Assembly: GCF_022512515.1 (NCBI RefSeq)
Contig: NZ_JAKWBK010000001.1
Span: 1,302,001-1,366,000, forward strand
DNA length: 64,000 nucleotides
Direction of reading: 5' to 3'
Source: Paraniabella hibiscisoli
GTDB lineage: Bacteria; Bacteroidota; Bacteroidia; Chitinophagales; Chitinophagaceae
Shown: in pieces, positions 50,178 to 59,755 of the stretch
How positions within the stretch are numbered: position 1 is the stretch's first letter
Layout: every line of letters starts with the position of its first letter
Notes under the pieces: model-generated
What the model saw: only the letters and a program-made list of their open reading frames with translations
What the model was told of the DNA's origin: nothing
Databases searched by the model: none
Position numbers and translations under genes: made by a program

Positions 50178-51052
50178 ATGGCAGAATGGGAAGGAAAATC
50201 CAAAGGAAATAAAACCGGCTATGGGATTTTTATCGCGATTTTGAAAAAAATGGGCGTGCTTCCTGCATATATTTTGTTGCTGTTTGTAGCAGCGTATTAT
50301 TATTTATTCAGCTGGAAGTCTTCTCGTTCTATTTGGTACTACCTGAGAAAGCGACTCGGTTTTTCCATTCCTCAATCCCTGGTGAGCCTTTATAAAAATT
50401 ATTATTGGTTTGGCCAGGCGCTGATTGACCGGATTGTAATGATGGCAGGCATCTCCAACAGGTTTACTTTTAATTTTGACGGAGAGCAGCATCTCCATGA
50501 AATGGTTGCCGCAGGTAAAGGCGGCTTGCTTTTAAGTGCGCATATCGGCAATTGGGAAATTGCGGGTCATTTGCTGAAAAGGCTGAACACCCGGATCAAT
50601 ATTGTGATGTATGACGGGGAGCACGAGCAGCTAAAACAATACCTGGAAAATACAACCGGCCAGCGTAACGCCAATATTATCGTTATCAGGGATAATCTTT
50701 CCCATATCTATGAAATAATGGAGGCGCTTAATAATAATGAGCTGGTATGTATGCACTCTGACCGGTTTCTACCGGGGAACAAAACGCTTAAAACTGATTT
50801 TTTAGGTAAACAGGCTCACTTTCCACAAGGTCCTTTTGCGTTGGCAACCAAATTAAATGTGCCCGTTACTTTTGTTTTTGCATTGAAAGAGTCTTTTTTC
50901 ACTATCACTTTTTCGCTACCCCGGGTGTTGTTTATCGAAATGAACCCGACACCTCTTCAGAAAAAGTGCTGGAAGCGTTTGTAAGAGCTATGACGGAGAA
51001 GGTTAAATCGTATCCTACACAATGGTACAACTATTACGATTTCTGGAAATAG
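50178..51052 (+). CDS. LpxL/HtrB-like lysophospholipid acyltransferase (one frameshift)
   Basis: Membrane-associated acyltransferase of about 290 residues. A hydrophobic segment (about 28-45, YILLLFVAAYYYLF) precedes the catalytic HX4E motif in LLLSAHIGNWEIAGHLL (His near 122), with HSDRFLPGNKTLKTDFLGK downstream. A break near 50905 leads to the C-terminus EAFVRAMTEKVKSYPTQWYN. In aryl-polyene and flexirubin clusters such enzymes esterify the polyene to a lipid, which fits its place as first gene of this operon. Confidence 0.87.
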
Positions 51053-51108
51053 GTATACCCGTGCATAGTCGGTAAGTTTCCTTACTTTTAACGCCGTTAA
51101 AAAACGCT

Positions 51109-51522
51109 GTGAGTATTTCAAAAAGTATATTACCCTATATCCCGCAGAGAACGCCCTTTGTAATGATCGACACCCTTGAGTCCTGCGATGAAAGCGGAGC
51201 ATCTACAACATTTGAGGTAAAAGCAGATAACCTTTTTATTGAAAACGAGCAACTAAGGGAAGCGGCTTTGATTGAAAACATCGCACAGACTGCTGCTGCA
51301 CGCATGGGCTATATATGCCATCAGGAACAAAAGCCTGTGCCTGTAGGGTTTATTGGCGCGGTACAAAATCTTAAAATAAGCAATCTACCTAAAATTGGGG
51401 ATACACTTACTACTGCAATTACCATAAAGAACCAGATATTTAACGCCACGATTATCGAAGGCGCTATTTCCGTTAAAGGGGAGTACCTGGTTTCCTGCGA
51501 AATGAAAATATTTATATCTTAA
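51109..51522 (+). CDS. Hot-dog-fold 3-hydroxyacyl-ACP dehydratase-like protein
   Basis: Intact 137-residue protein starting with GTG at 51109. SILPYIPQRTPFVMIDTLES matches the start of FabZ/ApeP-type dehydratases, followed by LREAALIENIAQTAAARMGY (central hot-dog helix) and GFIGAVQNLKISNLPKIGD. In aryl-polyene pathways this type removes water from 3-hydroxyacyl intermediates to build the conjugated chain. It lies 56 bp after the acyltransferase. Confidence 0.82.
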   Translation: MSISKSILPYIPQRTPFVMIDTLESCDESGASTTFEVKADNLFIENEQLREAALIENIAQTAAARMGYICHQEQKPVPVGFIGAVQNLKISNLPKIGDTLTTAITIKNQIFNATIIEGAISVKGEYLVSCEMKIFIS

Positions 51523-51542
51523 ATACCTAAAAAAACAAAAAA

Positions 51543-52171
51543 ATGAAATCGCAGTTATTATTGTTATTGATGGTTTTAACGTTTGGCATTACATCGAAAG
51601 CTCAAACCTTATCGGAAGTACTGAATAACACCGAAACACCTATTTTTTATTATGGAATCGACTTCACCAAAGCGCGGTTAATGGGCGACCCCAACGCCAA
51701 CCCGAGGGATATTGTAGAGCGCCAGTTTGCGGGTATTAATGCTCTGATTATTAATGAGTATAAAAAATATGATGTTGCGAAGGCATTCAGGAGAACTGAA
51801 CTGGCAAATGATCTGAGCTTTACAGATAAAAGAAACGAGAAAGCTGACCCGGACCAATTGTTATCAACCAAATCTGAAGATTTTGACAGGCTCAGCGAGA
51901 AAGACATACAGACCCTGATCAGCGGCTTTAACGGTGGATCTAAAACAGGAACCGGCCTTGTATTTGTTGTAGAGGGAATGAGTAAAACAAAAAAGCATTG
52001 TCGCTTTGGGTAACCTTATTCGATATAAAGTCGAAAAAAGTATTAATGACCAAACGCATGGAAGGTGCTTTAGGATCCGGCTTTAGCTTTAGAAATTACT
52101 GGGCTACCGGCTTCAAGAAAGTTATTGATCAGATTGAAAAATCTGAATACAAGAAATGGAAGTCTAATTAA
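51543..52171 (+). CDS. Secreted protein of unknown function in the polyene operon (one frameshift)
   Basis: About 208 residues with a signal peptide (MKSQLLLLLMVLTFGITSKA). The mature part has PIFYYGIDFTKARLMGDPNA, SGFNGGSKTGTGLVFVVEGM and, after a break near 51990, LWVTLFDIKSKKVLMTKRME, SGFSFRNYWATGFKKVIDQI. No named domain recognised. Its stop codon overlaps the thioesterase start (TAATG), so it is co-translated with pathway genes and probably helps place the product in the envelope. Confidence 0.65.
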
Positions 52172-52592
52172 TGAGAACACTGAGTCATACTATCGAAGTC
52201 TTAATCCGTTTTAACGAAGCCGACCCTTTGGGCATTGTGTGGCATGGGCATTATGTGCGCTATTTTGAAGACGGCAGGGAAGCTTTTGGCGAGCAATACG
52301 GGATTGGGTACATGCATTTTTTAAGGAAAACATTGTAGTACCCATTGTTCATGCGGAATGCAATTATAAAAAGTCGCTCAAATTTGGCGACAGCGTAATT
52401 GTGGAGTCAACCTATCATCCCTGCGAGGCCGCAAAAATAATTTTTAGCTACAGGTTGTATAAAAAGGCGGATAAAAGCCTGGTCGCTACCGGCACAACAA
52501 CGCAGGTTTTTTTAGATAAAGACACACAAACCTTATTATTAAACAATCCTCCATTTTTCCTGGAGTGGAAAAAGCAACAACAATTGTTGTAG
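52171..52592 (+). CDS. Acyl-CoA/ACP thioesterase, 4HBT family (one frameshift)
   Basis: About 140 residues. The 4-hydroxybenzoyl-CoA thioesterase motif is clear: RFNEADPLGIVWHGHYVRYF with the catalytic Asp, then EDGREAFGEQYGI. A break near 52322 leads to VHAECNYKKSLKFGDSVIVE and IIFSYRLYKKADKSLVATGT. It would release or edit acyl chains in the pathway. Starts inside the previous stop codon and ends 17 bp before the ketosynthase gene. Confidence 0.85.
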
Positions 52593-52609
52593 CGCAGAAA
52601 TAAGGAGTT

Positions 52610-53743
52610 ATGAAAAGGGTTTTCCTGATTGCAGATAATATTGTGTCTCCGTTTGGACTTTCTTCAGCAGCTAATTTTTCGGAGATAGCAAAAGGAAATT
52701 CGAATGTGCAGCTGCATAAGGCCGGTGCAAGAAGTCCAAAAAATTTTTACAGCGCACTTTTTACGGAAGAGTTCTGGCAACAAAATACACTCCCATCATT
52801 CACAAGATTTGAATCCCTGCTTTCTTTATCCATAAAGGGCGCTTTAAGCCAGCTGGATATTGACCCGGCAGATGGAAAGACCGGCCTGATCATTTCGTCT
52901 ACAAAAGGAAATATTAGCTTACTAGAAGAAAACGAGATCACTGATTCGCTAAAAAAAGAGGTCAGCCTGAGTGCATCGGCACAAAAAATAGCCCGCTATT
53001 TTGGTTTTAGTGCAAAGCCGGTAATTGTTTCTCACGCCTGTATTTCGGGATTAGTGGCATTGATCACAGCGAAGCGGATGCTTGACGCAGGGCTTTATGA
53101 AAACATTGTGGTGGCTGGTGCCGATTTGATCACCCGGTTTGTATTATCAGGCTTCCAGTCTTTCCAGGCGGTAAGTGATGAGCCTTGCCGTCCGTTTGAT
53201 GCCGCAAGAAAGGGAATCAACCTGGGAGAGGCGGCTGCAACGATGATTCTTTCTGTACATCAGGGCTCTTCTGAATCCATTGAATTAAAAGGTGGTGGCG
53301 TCAGTAATGATGCCAATCACATATCTGGACCGTCAAGAACCGGACAGGAGCTTTTTATGGCCATCCAACAGGCAATGAAGGAGGCTCAAACCGAACCAGC
53401 ACAGGTAGACTTTGTATCATTGCATGGTACAGCAACACTGTACAATGATGATATGGAGAGTAAGGCGATTAACCTGGCCGGGCTTCAATCAGTTCCTGTA
53501 AATAGTTTAAAAGGTTATTACGGTCATACTTTAGGTGCCGCCGGCCTGGTCGAAAGCGTGATCAGCGTTCATGCATTAAGAGAAAATATAATTGTTCCTA
53601 CTAACGGCTTTGAAACGCCCGGTACTGCCGAAAATATAAACGTTTGCAGTACTTTGCAGCACAGCGAGTTGAAGACCTGCCTTAAAACCGCATCTGGCTT
53701 TGGCGGGTGTAACGCAGCAGTGGTGTGGGAGAAGAACTATTAG
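52610..53743 (+). CDS. Beta-ketoacyl-ACP synthase, complete
   Basis: Intact 377-residue KAS of the FabF/ApeO type. The catalytic triad is visible: Cys in VSHACISGLVAL, His in SLHGTATLYNDD and His in KGYYGHTLGAAGLVE. The N-terminus (MKRVFLIADNIVSPFG) is family-like. It condenses malonyl-ACP with the growing chain. It is one of three KAS-type proteins in this operon, and the only one without a frameshift that also has a full active site. Confidence 0.9.
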   Translation: MKRVFLIADNIVSPFGLSSAANFSEIAKGNSNVQLHKAGARSPKNFYSALFTEEFWQQNTLPSFTRFESLLSLSIKGALSQLDIDPADGKTGLIISSTKGNISLLEENEITDSLKKEVSLSASAQKIARYFGFSAKPVIVSHACISGLVALITAKRMLDAGLYENIVVAGADLITRFVLSGFQSFQAVSDEPCRPFDAARKGINLGEAAATMILSVHQGSSESIELKGGGVSNDANHISGPSRTGQELFMAIQQAMKEAQTEPAQVDFVSLHGTATLYNDDMESKAINLAGLQSVPVNSLKGYYGHTLGAAGLVESVISVHALRENIIVPTNGFETPGTAENINVCSTLQHSELKTCLKTASGFGGCNAAVVWEKNY

Positions 53744-53803
53744 TAATTCAGTCCCTTATCACGAAGAGGGTACTACAAAATAAAAGAAATAACAAACCAA
53801 TAA

Positions 53804-54881
53804 ATGACGAATTTTTACGCCAAAGACAAAAAATCTGCAATAGATGCCAAGCATCACGCACAGGTAATTGCACATGGTCCGATCGTATTTCAGGTGGCCC
53901 GCTTGTTGAGAGATAAAGGGATTCTCAAAGTCGTAGAAGATAACAAAGCGGGTATTACACTTGCCGGTATAGTAGAACGAACAAAAGTACCGGAATACGG
54001 CGCAAGGGTATTATTGGAAGCAGGCCTTGGAATGGAAATGGTAACAGTAGATGAAGAAGGAAATTACTTCCTTTCGAAGACCGGCTATTTTATTTTACAC
54101 GATCCGCTTACTAACGTAAATATGAATTTTGTGCAGGACATTTGCTACAAAGGTCTGTTTCACCTGGAAGAGGCGATTGATACAGGCAAACCTGCAGGGT
54201 TAAAAGAACTTGGTGGCTGGAACACGGTTTACGAAGGGCTGTCTCAATTACAGCCGCAACAGCAAAAAAGCTGGTTCGAATACGATCACTTCTTTTCTGA
54301 TATTGCATTTCCTTTGGTGCTTAAACATATTTACAAGCCAGAGAATCACATCAAAAAATTACTCGAAATTGGCGGAAATACGGGTAAATGGGCGTTAGCG
54401 TCCACGAAATTTGACCGGGATGTACGCATCACTATTGTTGATCTGCCCGGTCAGGCTGCAATGGCCAAAAAAATATTGAGGACCTGGGTTTGGCCGGTCG
54501 CGTTGACTTTTATCCGGCAAACGTTTTAGATGAATCGGTAACGTTTCCCCCGGCTATGATGCGGTTTGGATGAGCCAGTTCCTGGATTGTTTTTCTGAGG
54601 ATGAGATTGTTTCTATCATGAAGCGCTGCGGACAGGCATTAAACGAGGAGGGCGCTATTTATATCCTCGAAGCCTTCTGGGATAACCAGCGTTTTGAAAC
54701 AGCAGCTTTTTGTATCCAGCAGTTGTCTATCTACTTCACAGCGATAGCTAATGGTAACAGCCAAATGTATGATAGTCGTGTGTTTAAAAAAGCCATCGAC
54801 CGGGCTGGTTTTGACATTGTGGAGGAAACAAGTGGTATTGGCTTAAGCCATACTTTATTAAAATGTAAAAAGCGTAAGTGA
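53804..54881 (+). CDS. SAM-dependent methyltransferase (two frameshifts)
   Basis: About 358 residues. An N-terminal dimerisation/winged-helix-like part (VFQVARLLRDKGILKVVEDN, ARVLLEAGLGMEMVTVDEEG) precedes a class I SAM domain with the glycine motif KLLEIGGNTGKWALAS and VRITIVDLPGQAAMAKK. Breaks near 54475 and 54545 lead to LDCFSEDEIVSIMKRCGQAL and SRVFKKAIDRAGFDIVEETS. The layout is that of O-methyltransferases. In flexirubin-type pathways a methyltransferase decorates the aromatic head group; that role is inferred. Confidence 0.85.
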
Positions 54882-54901
54882 TTAATTATTAGCTGAAATA
54901 C

Positions 54902-54929
54902 CGGCGTTCAAAATTAATTTTAAACGCCG
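54902..54929. other. Hairpin inside the operon, before the flavoprotein gene
   Basis: CGGCGTT and AACGCCG pair, with AAAAT/ATTTT continuing inward after a mismatch. It lies 21 bp after the methyltransferase stop. There is no terminal T run, so mRNA processing or partial attenuation between two halves of the operon is more likely than full termination. Confidence 0.45.
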
Positions 54930-54995
54930 CTTAAAATTCAACTGCTCCGAACGTTAAAAATATCGAACTTTAAATCTTAATATCAAACGCATTTT

Positions 54996-56266
54996 ATGCA
55001 ACCCGAAAAAGTAGACGTCCTTGTCATTGGTGCCGGTCCGGCAGGTACCGTAGCCGCTTCCATTGTAAATCAGGCTGGTTATAAAGTTAAGATCGTGGAA
55101 AAACAGGAGTTTCCACGATTCGTGATAGGGGAAAGCCTGTTGCCGCGATGTATGGAAGCACTGGAAGAGGCAAAGTTCCTGGATGCTGTGAAAGCAAGAG
55201 GCTACCAGCAGAAAAACGGAGCCAAGTTTGAAAAGCAGGGCAAGATCTGTAACTACTTTTTCAATGACCAGTTTACCGATGGCTGGGGCTGGACCTGGCA
55301 GGTGCCTCGTGCAGACTTTGACCATACGCTGGCTAAAACAGTAGAGAGCCAGGGAGTGCCCGTGGAATACCAGACGGGTGTTACAGCCATCAATTTTCAT
55401 CCCGATGGCACTTCTACCACAACTGTAGAAGACAAGGATGGCAACAAAAGAGAAATATTCGCAAGGTTTATTATCGACGGAAGCGGCTATGGTCGCGTAA
55501 TACCCAAATTATTTGGAATGGAGCGCCCGTCTAACCTGCCTCCGCGTAAGGCCGTGTTTACACACCTGGTTGATACCAAACGTTCGATGGACGATGAGCC
55601 AGACCGTATTACTATTATCGTGCATGATAAAGCGGTATGGATATGGGTAATCCCTTTTTCTACAGGTATTACTTCTGTGGGATATGTGGCAGATCCGGGA
55701 TTTTTTGAACAATTCACCGTACACAGGAAGAGATCATGCGGTCGCTGATTGCTTCGCAACCCTATATCGCCGAGCGGATGAAAGATGCTGAATTGGTGTT
55801 TGAGCCAAGGGTATTGCAATCATGGTCATCTACTACCGATAAGTTTTATGGAGATGGGTTTGTATTAACGGGTAATGTAACCGAGTTCCTTGACCCCGTA
55901 TTTTCATCAGGTGTTACATTGGCTACCGTATCCAGCCAGATGGCCGGGAAGCTGGTGGTTAAAAAATTGAAAGGCGAAGCCGTGGACTGGAACAAAGAAT
56001 ACATGGATATTATGATGCAGGGCGTTAATACCTTCCGCAGCTACGTAATGGCCTGGTATGAGGGTACCCTGGATACGATTTTCTTTGCCGATGATCAGGA
56101 TCCCGAAATAAAACGCAAGATATGTTCTGTATTAGCCGGTTATGTTTGGGACCTGGAAAATGATTATGTAAAGAACCATGATACCGCCTTAAAAAAGCTG
56201 GCAAAAACCATTCATTTAAGAGACAGCATTACTTACATTAATAACGGATTTAAAGATCCCGCGTAG
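54996..56266 (+). CDS. FAD-dependent halogenase-type oxidoreductase (one frameshift)
   Basis: Flavoprotein of the tryptophan-halogenase/geranylgeranyl-reductase superfamily, about 422 residues. FAD-binding VDVLVIGAGPAGTVAASIV at the N-terminus, PRFVIGESLLPRCMEALEEA, the halogenase-like VWIWVIPFSTGITSVGYV (WxWxIP), and VLTGNVTEFLDPVFSSGVTL as the second FAD motif. A base is lost near 55722. Halogenation of an aromatic head group, or hydroxylation, fits a flexirubin-like pathway. The presence of the catalytic Lys of true halogenases could not be confirmed by eye. Confidence 0.85.
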
Positions 56267-56268
56267 CA

Positions 56269-56886
56269 TTGAGTTTGAAGCAAAAGGATATATATATATC
56301 AGGCAGCGTTTGTATTCGCAACAGAACAGTTCGATCGGGAGATAAGATAGTCTTTAAATCTGACGAATCCGCAGATTTGTTCTCATCCCTTTACGAAAAA
56401 CTGGATATCGATTACCCAAAGTTTTTCAAAATGGATGCGTTATGCAAGCTGGGTACTGCAGCAGCACATGTTTTATTAAAGGACTTTGATAAGAGTGCTT
56501 ACCAACCACAAGAGCTGGGTATTGTTTTATCCAACAAAAGTGGCAGCATTGAGGCGGATATTAATTATTTCGAGTCATCCAAAACCTTTCCCAGCCCTTC
56601 GCTGTTTGTGTACACCTTGCCCAATATTGTTATCGGTGAAATAAGCATCCGGTACGGATTTAAAGGGGAGAATGCCTTTTTCATCAGCGAGCAGTTTGAT
56701 CCCGAATGGATCGTCTTTTATGTAGGGAACCTGGTGCAACACCAGGGAATTAAAGCCTGTATCTGTGGCTGGGTAGATGTGGAGAACGATGAATACGATG
56801 CCCGCTTCTTTTTAATAGAGCAGGGAAAAGATAATGGGCTTAACTTTACGGCCGATAATATGAGAGCAGTTTTCTCTCAGGAATAA
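56269..56886 (+). CDS. Ketosynthase-like protein lacking the catalytic cysteine
   Basis: Intact 205-residue protein from a TTG start at 56269, two bases after the flavoprotein stop. It resembles the N-terminal half of a beta-ketoacyl synthase (DALCKLGTAAAHVLLKDFDK, LGIVLSNKSGSIEADINYFE, PSLFVYTLPNIVIGEISIRY). The position expected for the active-site Cys reads NAFFISEQFDPEW. No C-terminal His motifs are present. It may act as a chain-length-factor-like partner of one of the active ketosynthases. Confidence 0.75.
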   Translation: MSLKQKDIYISGSVCIRNRTVRSGDKIVFKSDESADLFSSLYEKLDIDYPKFFKMDALCKLGTAAAHVLLKDFDKSAYQPQELGIVLSNKSGSIEADINYFESSKTFPSPSLFVYTLPNIVIGEISIRYGFKGENAFFISEQFDPEWIVFYVGNLVQHQGIKACICGWVDVENDEYDARFFLIEQGKDNGLNFTADNMRAVFSQE

Positions 56887-56909
56887 AACATATTAAAGAG
56901 GAATTTTTG

Positions 56910-57182
56910 ATGGATAAGAAAGAGCTGATATACCAGTTAAAGCAACAGATTATAAAGCAACTCAACCTGAGCGGCAAAACACCTGAAGATATAGGAGATG
57001 ATGATCCGCTTTTTGTAGAAGGATTGGGCCTGGATTCGATCGATGCTTTGGAGTTGATCGTATTGTTGCAGCAGGAGTATAATATCAAGCTAAAAAATGC
57101 TGAAGAAGGGCAAACGATCTTCCGTTCTATAACCACTATGGCCGATTACATACTGGAGCAACAAGCCGGCGCAGCGAATTAA
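56910..57182 (+). CDS. Acyl carrier protein
   Basis: Intact 90-residue ACP (ATG at 56910). The phosphopantetheine attachment Ser lies in EGLGLDSIDALELIVLLQQE, near residue 41, and acidic residues flank it as usual. The last base of its stop codon is the first base of the next gene's ATG reading (TAATG), so it is coupled to the downstream ketosynthase. It is a dedicated carrier for this pathway, not the housekeeping AcpP. Confidence 0.92.
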   Translation: MDKKELIYQLKQQIIKQLNLSGKTPEDIGDDDPLFVEGLGLDSIDALELIVLLQQEYNIKLKNAEEGQTIFRSITTMADYILEQQAGAAN

Positions 57183-58374
57183 TGACCGCTCCTGTTTACA
57201 TATCAGGCGTAGGTGTTATATCCGCTATCGGAAGCAATGTTGCGGAGAACCTGGAGGCGCTTACTTCCGGCAAAGCCGGGATGCGGGCAATGCAACGTTT
57301 ACAGTCTATTCATAAAGACAGTTTACCGGTAGCAGAAGTAAAGCTGAGCAATGATGAACTGGCTGCTCTTACCGGGTTGCCAGCCCACACCAGCCGCACA
57401 GCTCTTTTAAGCACGGCCGCAGCCAGGGAGGCATTGGCTGGTTCGGGTATTGATATTGCTAACTGGCGTACCGGTTTTATTTCAGCCAATTCGGTGGGCG
57501 GTATGGATAAAACCGAAGATTTCTTTGACGATTTTCTAAGGGATAACAACAGTGGTCATTTACGCGAAGTGGTCAACCACGAATGTGGTGCTGTAACAGA
57601 AATTACCGCCGATGCCCTGGGTATCAAAGATTTTGTAACCACCATTAGCACGGCCTGTTCATCATCGGCCAACAGCATTTTCCTGGGCGCCAGGCTGATA
57701 CGGCAAAACAAGCTGGATGTAGTGATCGCAGGAGGCACAGATGCCCTGACCCGGTTTACCTTAAACGGATTTAATACGCTGATGATACTCGACAGTGAAT
57801 ATTGTCAGCCATTTGATGATAACCGCAGGGGGCTCAACCTGGGAGAGGGCGCAGGATATGTAGTATTGGTTTCCGACACAGTAGCAAAAACTCTCGACCA
57901 ACAACCCAGGGTAGCTATTACAGGATGGGCTAATGCAAATGACGCGCATCATCAAACCGCATCTTCACCTGACGGAAAGGGCAATTTGCTGGCCATGAGT
58001 GGCGCGCTTAAAAAAGCGGGTTTAAGTCCAGGCGATATTGATTACATCAACCTGCACGGCACCGGTACCAATAATAATGATATAGCCGAAGGAACAGCAA
58101 TCAGGACCTTATTTGAGGGCGCATATCCCGATATGAGCTCTACGAAATCTTTACCGGTCATACGCTGGGCGCCAGCGGCGGGATAGAGGCAGTGTATGCA
58201 ACCATCGCCATTGAAAAGGGTATCGTGTTTCCCAACCTGCGCTTTGAAACCCCTATGAAAGAACTTCCATTTACTCCTGCTGTTGAATTGCAAAGCAAAG
58301 AGATAAGGCATGTTATGTCTAACTCCTTTGGCTTTGGAGGCAACTGCTCTTCGCTGGTGTTCAGTAAGGTTTAA
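57182..58374 (+). CDS. Beta-ketoacyl-ACP synthase (one frameshift)
   Basis: About 397 residues of the FabF type. Catalytic Cys in TISTACSSSANSIFLGA, His in YINLHGTGTNNND and, after a break near 58158, His in FTGHTLGASGGIEAVYATI; the C-terminal NSFGFGGNCSSLVFSK is the KAS signature. All three residues are present. Coupled to the ACP gene. With the ketosynthase at 52610 and the ketosynthase-like protein at 56269 it forms the chain-building set of the operon. Confidence 0.9.
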
Positions 58375-58413
58375 AATACAGAAACCCGGCTACCCCCTCT
58401 ATATTAAATAATC

Positions 58414-58434
58414 TGCCCGGAGCTTTCGGGATTT
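58414..58434 (+). terminator. Weak terminator after the polyene operon
   Basis: CCCGGA and TTTCGGG can pair (one G-T pair) over a 3-nt loop, followed by ATTTGCG. It lies about 40 bp after the last ketosynthase stop. Confidence 0.4.
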
Positions 58435-58482
58435 GCGTAATATTTGGATTTTTTGGCAGAGAACATGAAATGTCGTTCATTT

Positions 58483-58500
58483 GCTTAAACGAATAAGCAT
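58483..58500. promoter_or_regulatory. LacI-type operator upstream of the regulator gene
   Basis: TGCTTAAACGAATAAGCA is an 18-bp palindrome with outer arms TGCTTA/TAAGCA and a central CG, as LacI-family operators have. It differs by one base from the site at 59707. TTCATTTG at 58477-58484 is a near -7 element overlapping it. This suggests autoregulation. Confidence 0.7.
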
Positions 58501-58650
58501 TAAGTGTTGTTGAACGACTTTTGAAGCACCTGCGCCGTGTACTAAAGGCTCACAAGAGTACGGCCTGTTCTTTAATGGGGGTTTTTTCCGCTAATCGTTA
58601 CAACATTCGTAAATTGTGAAGTTCTAATTAATGATTGATACTGGTTCCCG

Positions 58651-59664
58651 ATGATAAAAAAAGAGTTTCAATAAAGGATATTGCAGAAAAGGTGGGCGTC
58701 TCAACCGCACTGGTTTCTTACGTGTTAATGGCAAGGAGCGGGAAGCCCGGGTAGGAGAAGAGATTGCTGGTAAAGTGAGAAAAGTGGCCGCTGAAATGAA
58801 TTATCAACCCAACCTGATAGCAAGAGGATTAAAGTTTGGACGAACCAATACCATAGGATTGATCGTTGCTGATATTTCAATCCTTTTTTGCAACACTGGC
58901 ACGAAGCATAGAACTGGAAGCGCAGAAGAATGGCTATACCGTTCTTTTTGGAAGCAGTGATGAACAATTAGACAAATCTCAAAACCTGATCAATACCTTT
59001 TTAAACCGCCAGGTAGACGGCCTGATCATTACACCGGTTGCGGCTCCCAGTTGCAGATCGAAGAGCTAAAAGCAAAGGGTGTAAAATTTGTTTTAATGGA
59101 TCGTGGGTTTAAAGATGTAGAAACGAATGTGGTGGTTACCGATAATCATGAGGCGATGTATAGTGCTGTAAAATTGCTTACAGAAAAAGGGTACCGGAAA
59201 ATTGGTATGATTGCTTACGACACACCGCTAACCCATATGCAGGATCGTATACAGGGTTATAAGGATGCGCTAAAAAAGCAGGAATAAAGTTTAGATCGGA
59301 ATGGTTGAAAAAAGTGCCCTACCTCGATTATAAAGAACATGTTGCAGATGCTATTGCCCAAATGCTGAAAGACGGCGATGAGGTAGATGCGCTTGTGTTT
59401 GCTACCAATAGCATTTCGGTACAGGCATTAAAAGTCATTCATTCCAGGGGTATTAAAGTTCCCGATGACCTGAGAATTATCAGCTTCGATGAGAGTGATA
59501 CCTTCGAGTTCTTTTACTCAACCATTACCTACATTAAGCAAAACCTCAATGAGATCAGCGAAAAGGCGGTTCAGTTGCTCATTAAAAACATCAATACTTC
59601 AGCACCTAAAACCGCCAAAGTAATAGTCCCTTCATCCATCGTTTTAGGACAAAGCAGCAAATAA
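58651..59664 (+). CDS. LacI-family transcriptional regulator (four frameshifts)
   Basis: About 337 residues. The ATG at 58651 gives the DNA-binding domain KKRVSIKDIAEKVGVSTALV, then VAAEMNYQPNLIARGLKFGR (hinge). The periplasmic-binding-like sensor follows: TNTIGLIVADIS, YTVLFGSSDEQLDKSQNLIN, NRQVDGLIITPV, VVVTDNHEAMYSAVKLLTEK, RIISFDESDTFEFFYSTITY. Breaks near 58726, 58880, 59045 and 59287. It precedes the GH172-DUF6786-fucI operon, and the matching operators make it the local sugar-responsive repressor. The ligand is unknown. Confidence 0.9.
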
Positions 59665-59677
59665 AATGTAACAAAAA

Positions 59678-59724
59678 TTGGTGAATCCATATTAATCATG
59701 TACGTTTGCTTAAACGTATAAGCA
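59678..59724 (+). promoter_or_regulatory. Promoter with overlapping LacI-type operator for the sugar operon
   Basis: TTG at 59678-59680, a 20-bp spacer and a perfect -7 element TACGTTTG at 59701-59708. The operator TGCTTAAACGTATAAGCA at 59707-59724 starts inside the -7 element, so a bound repressor would block RNA polymerase. The first gene starts at 59756. Confidence 0.75.
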
Positions 59725-59755
59725 AGCCAAAAAATCCATTTCAAAAACAAGCCAC

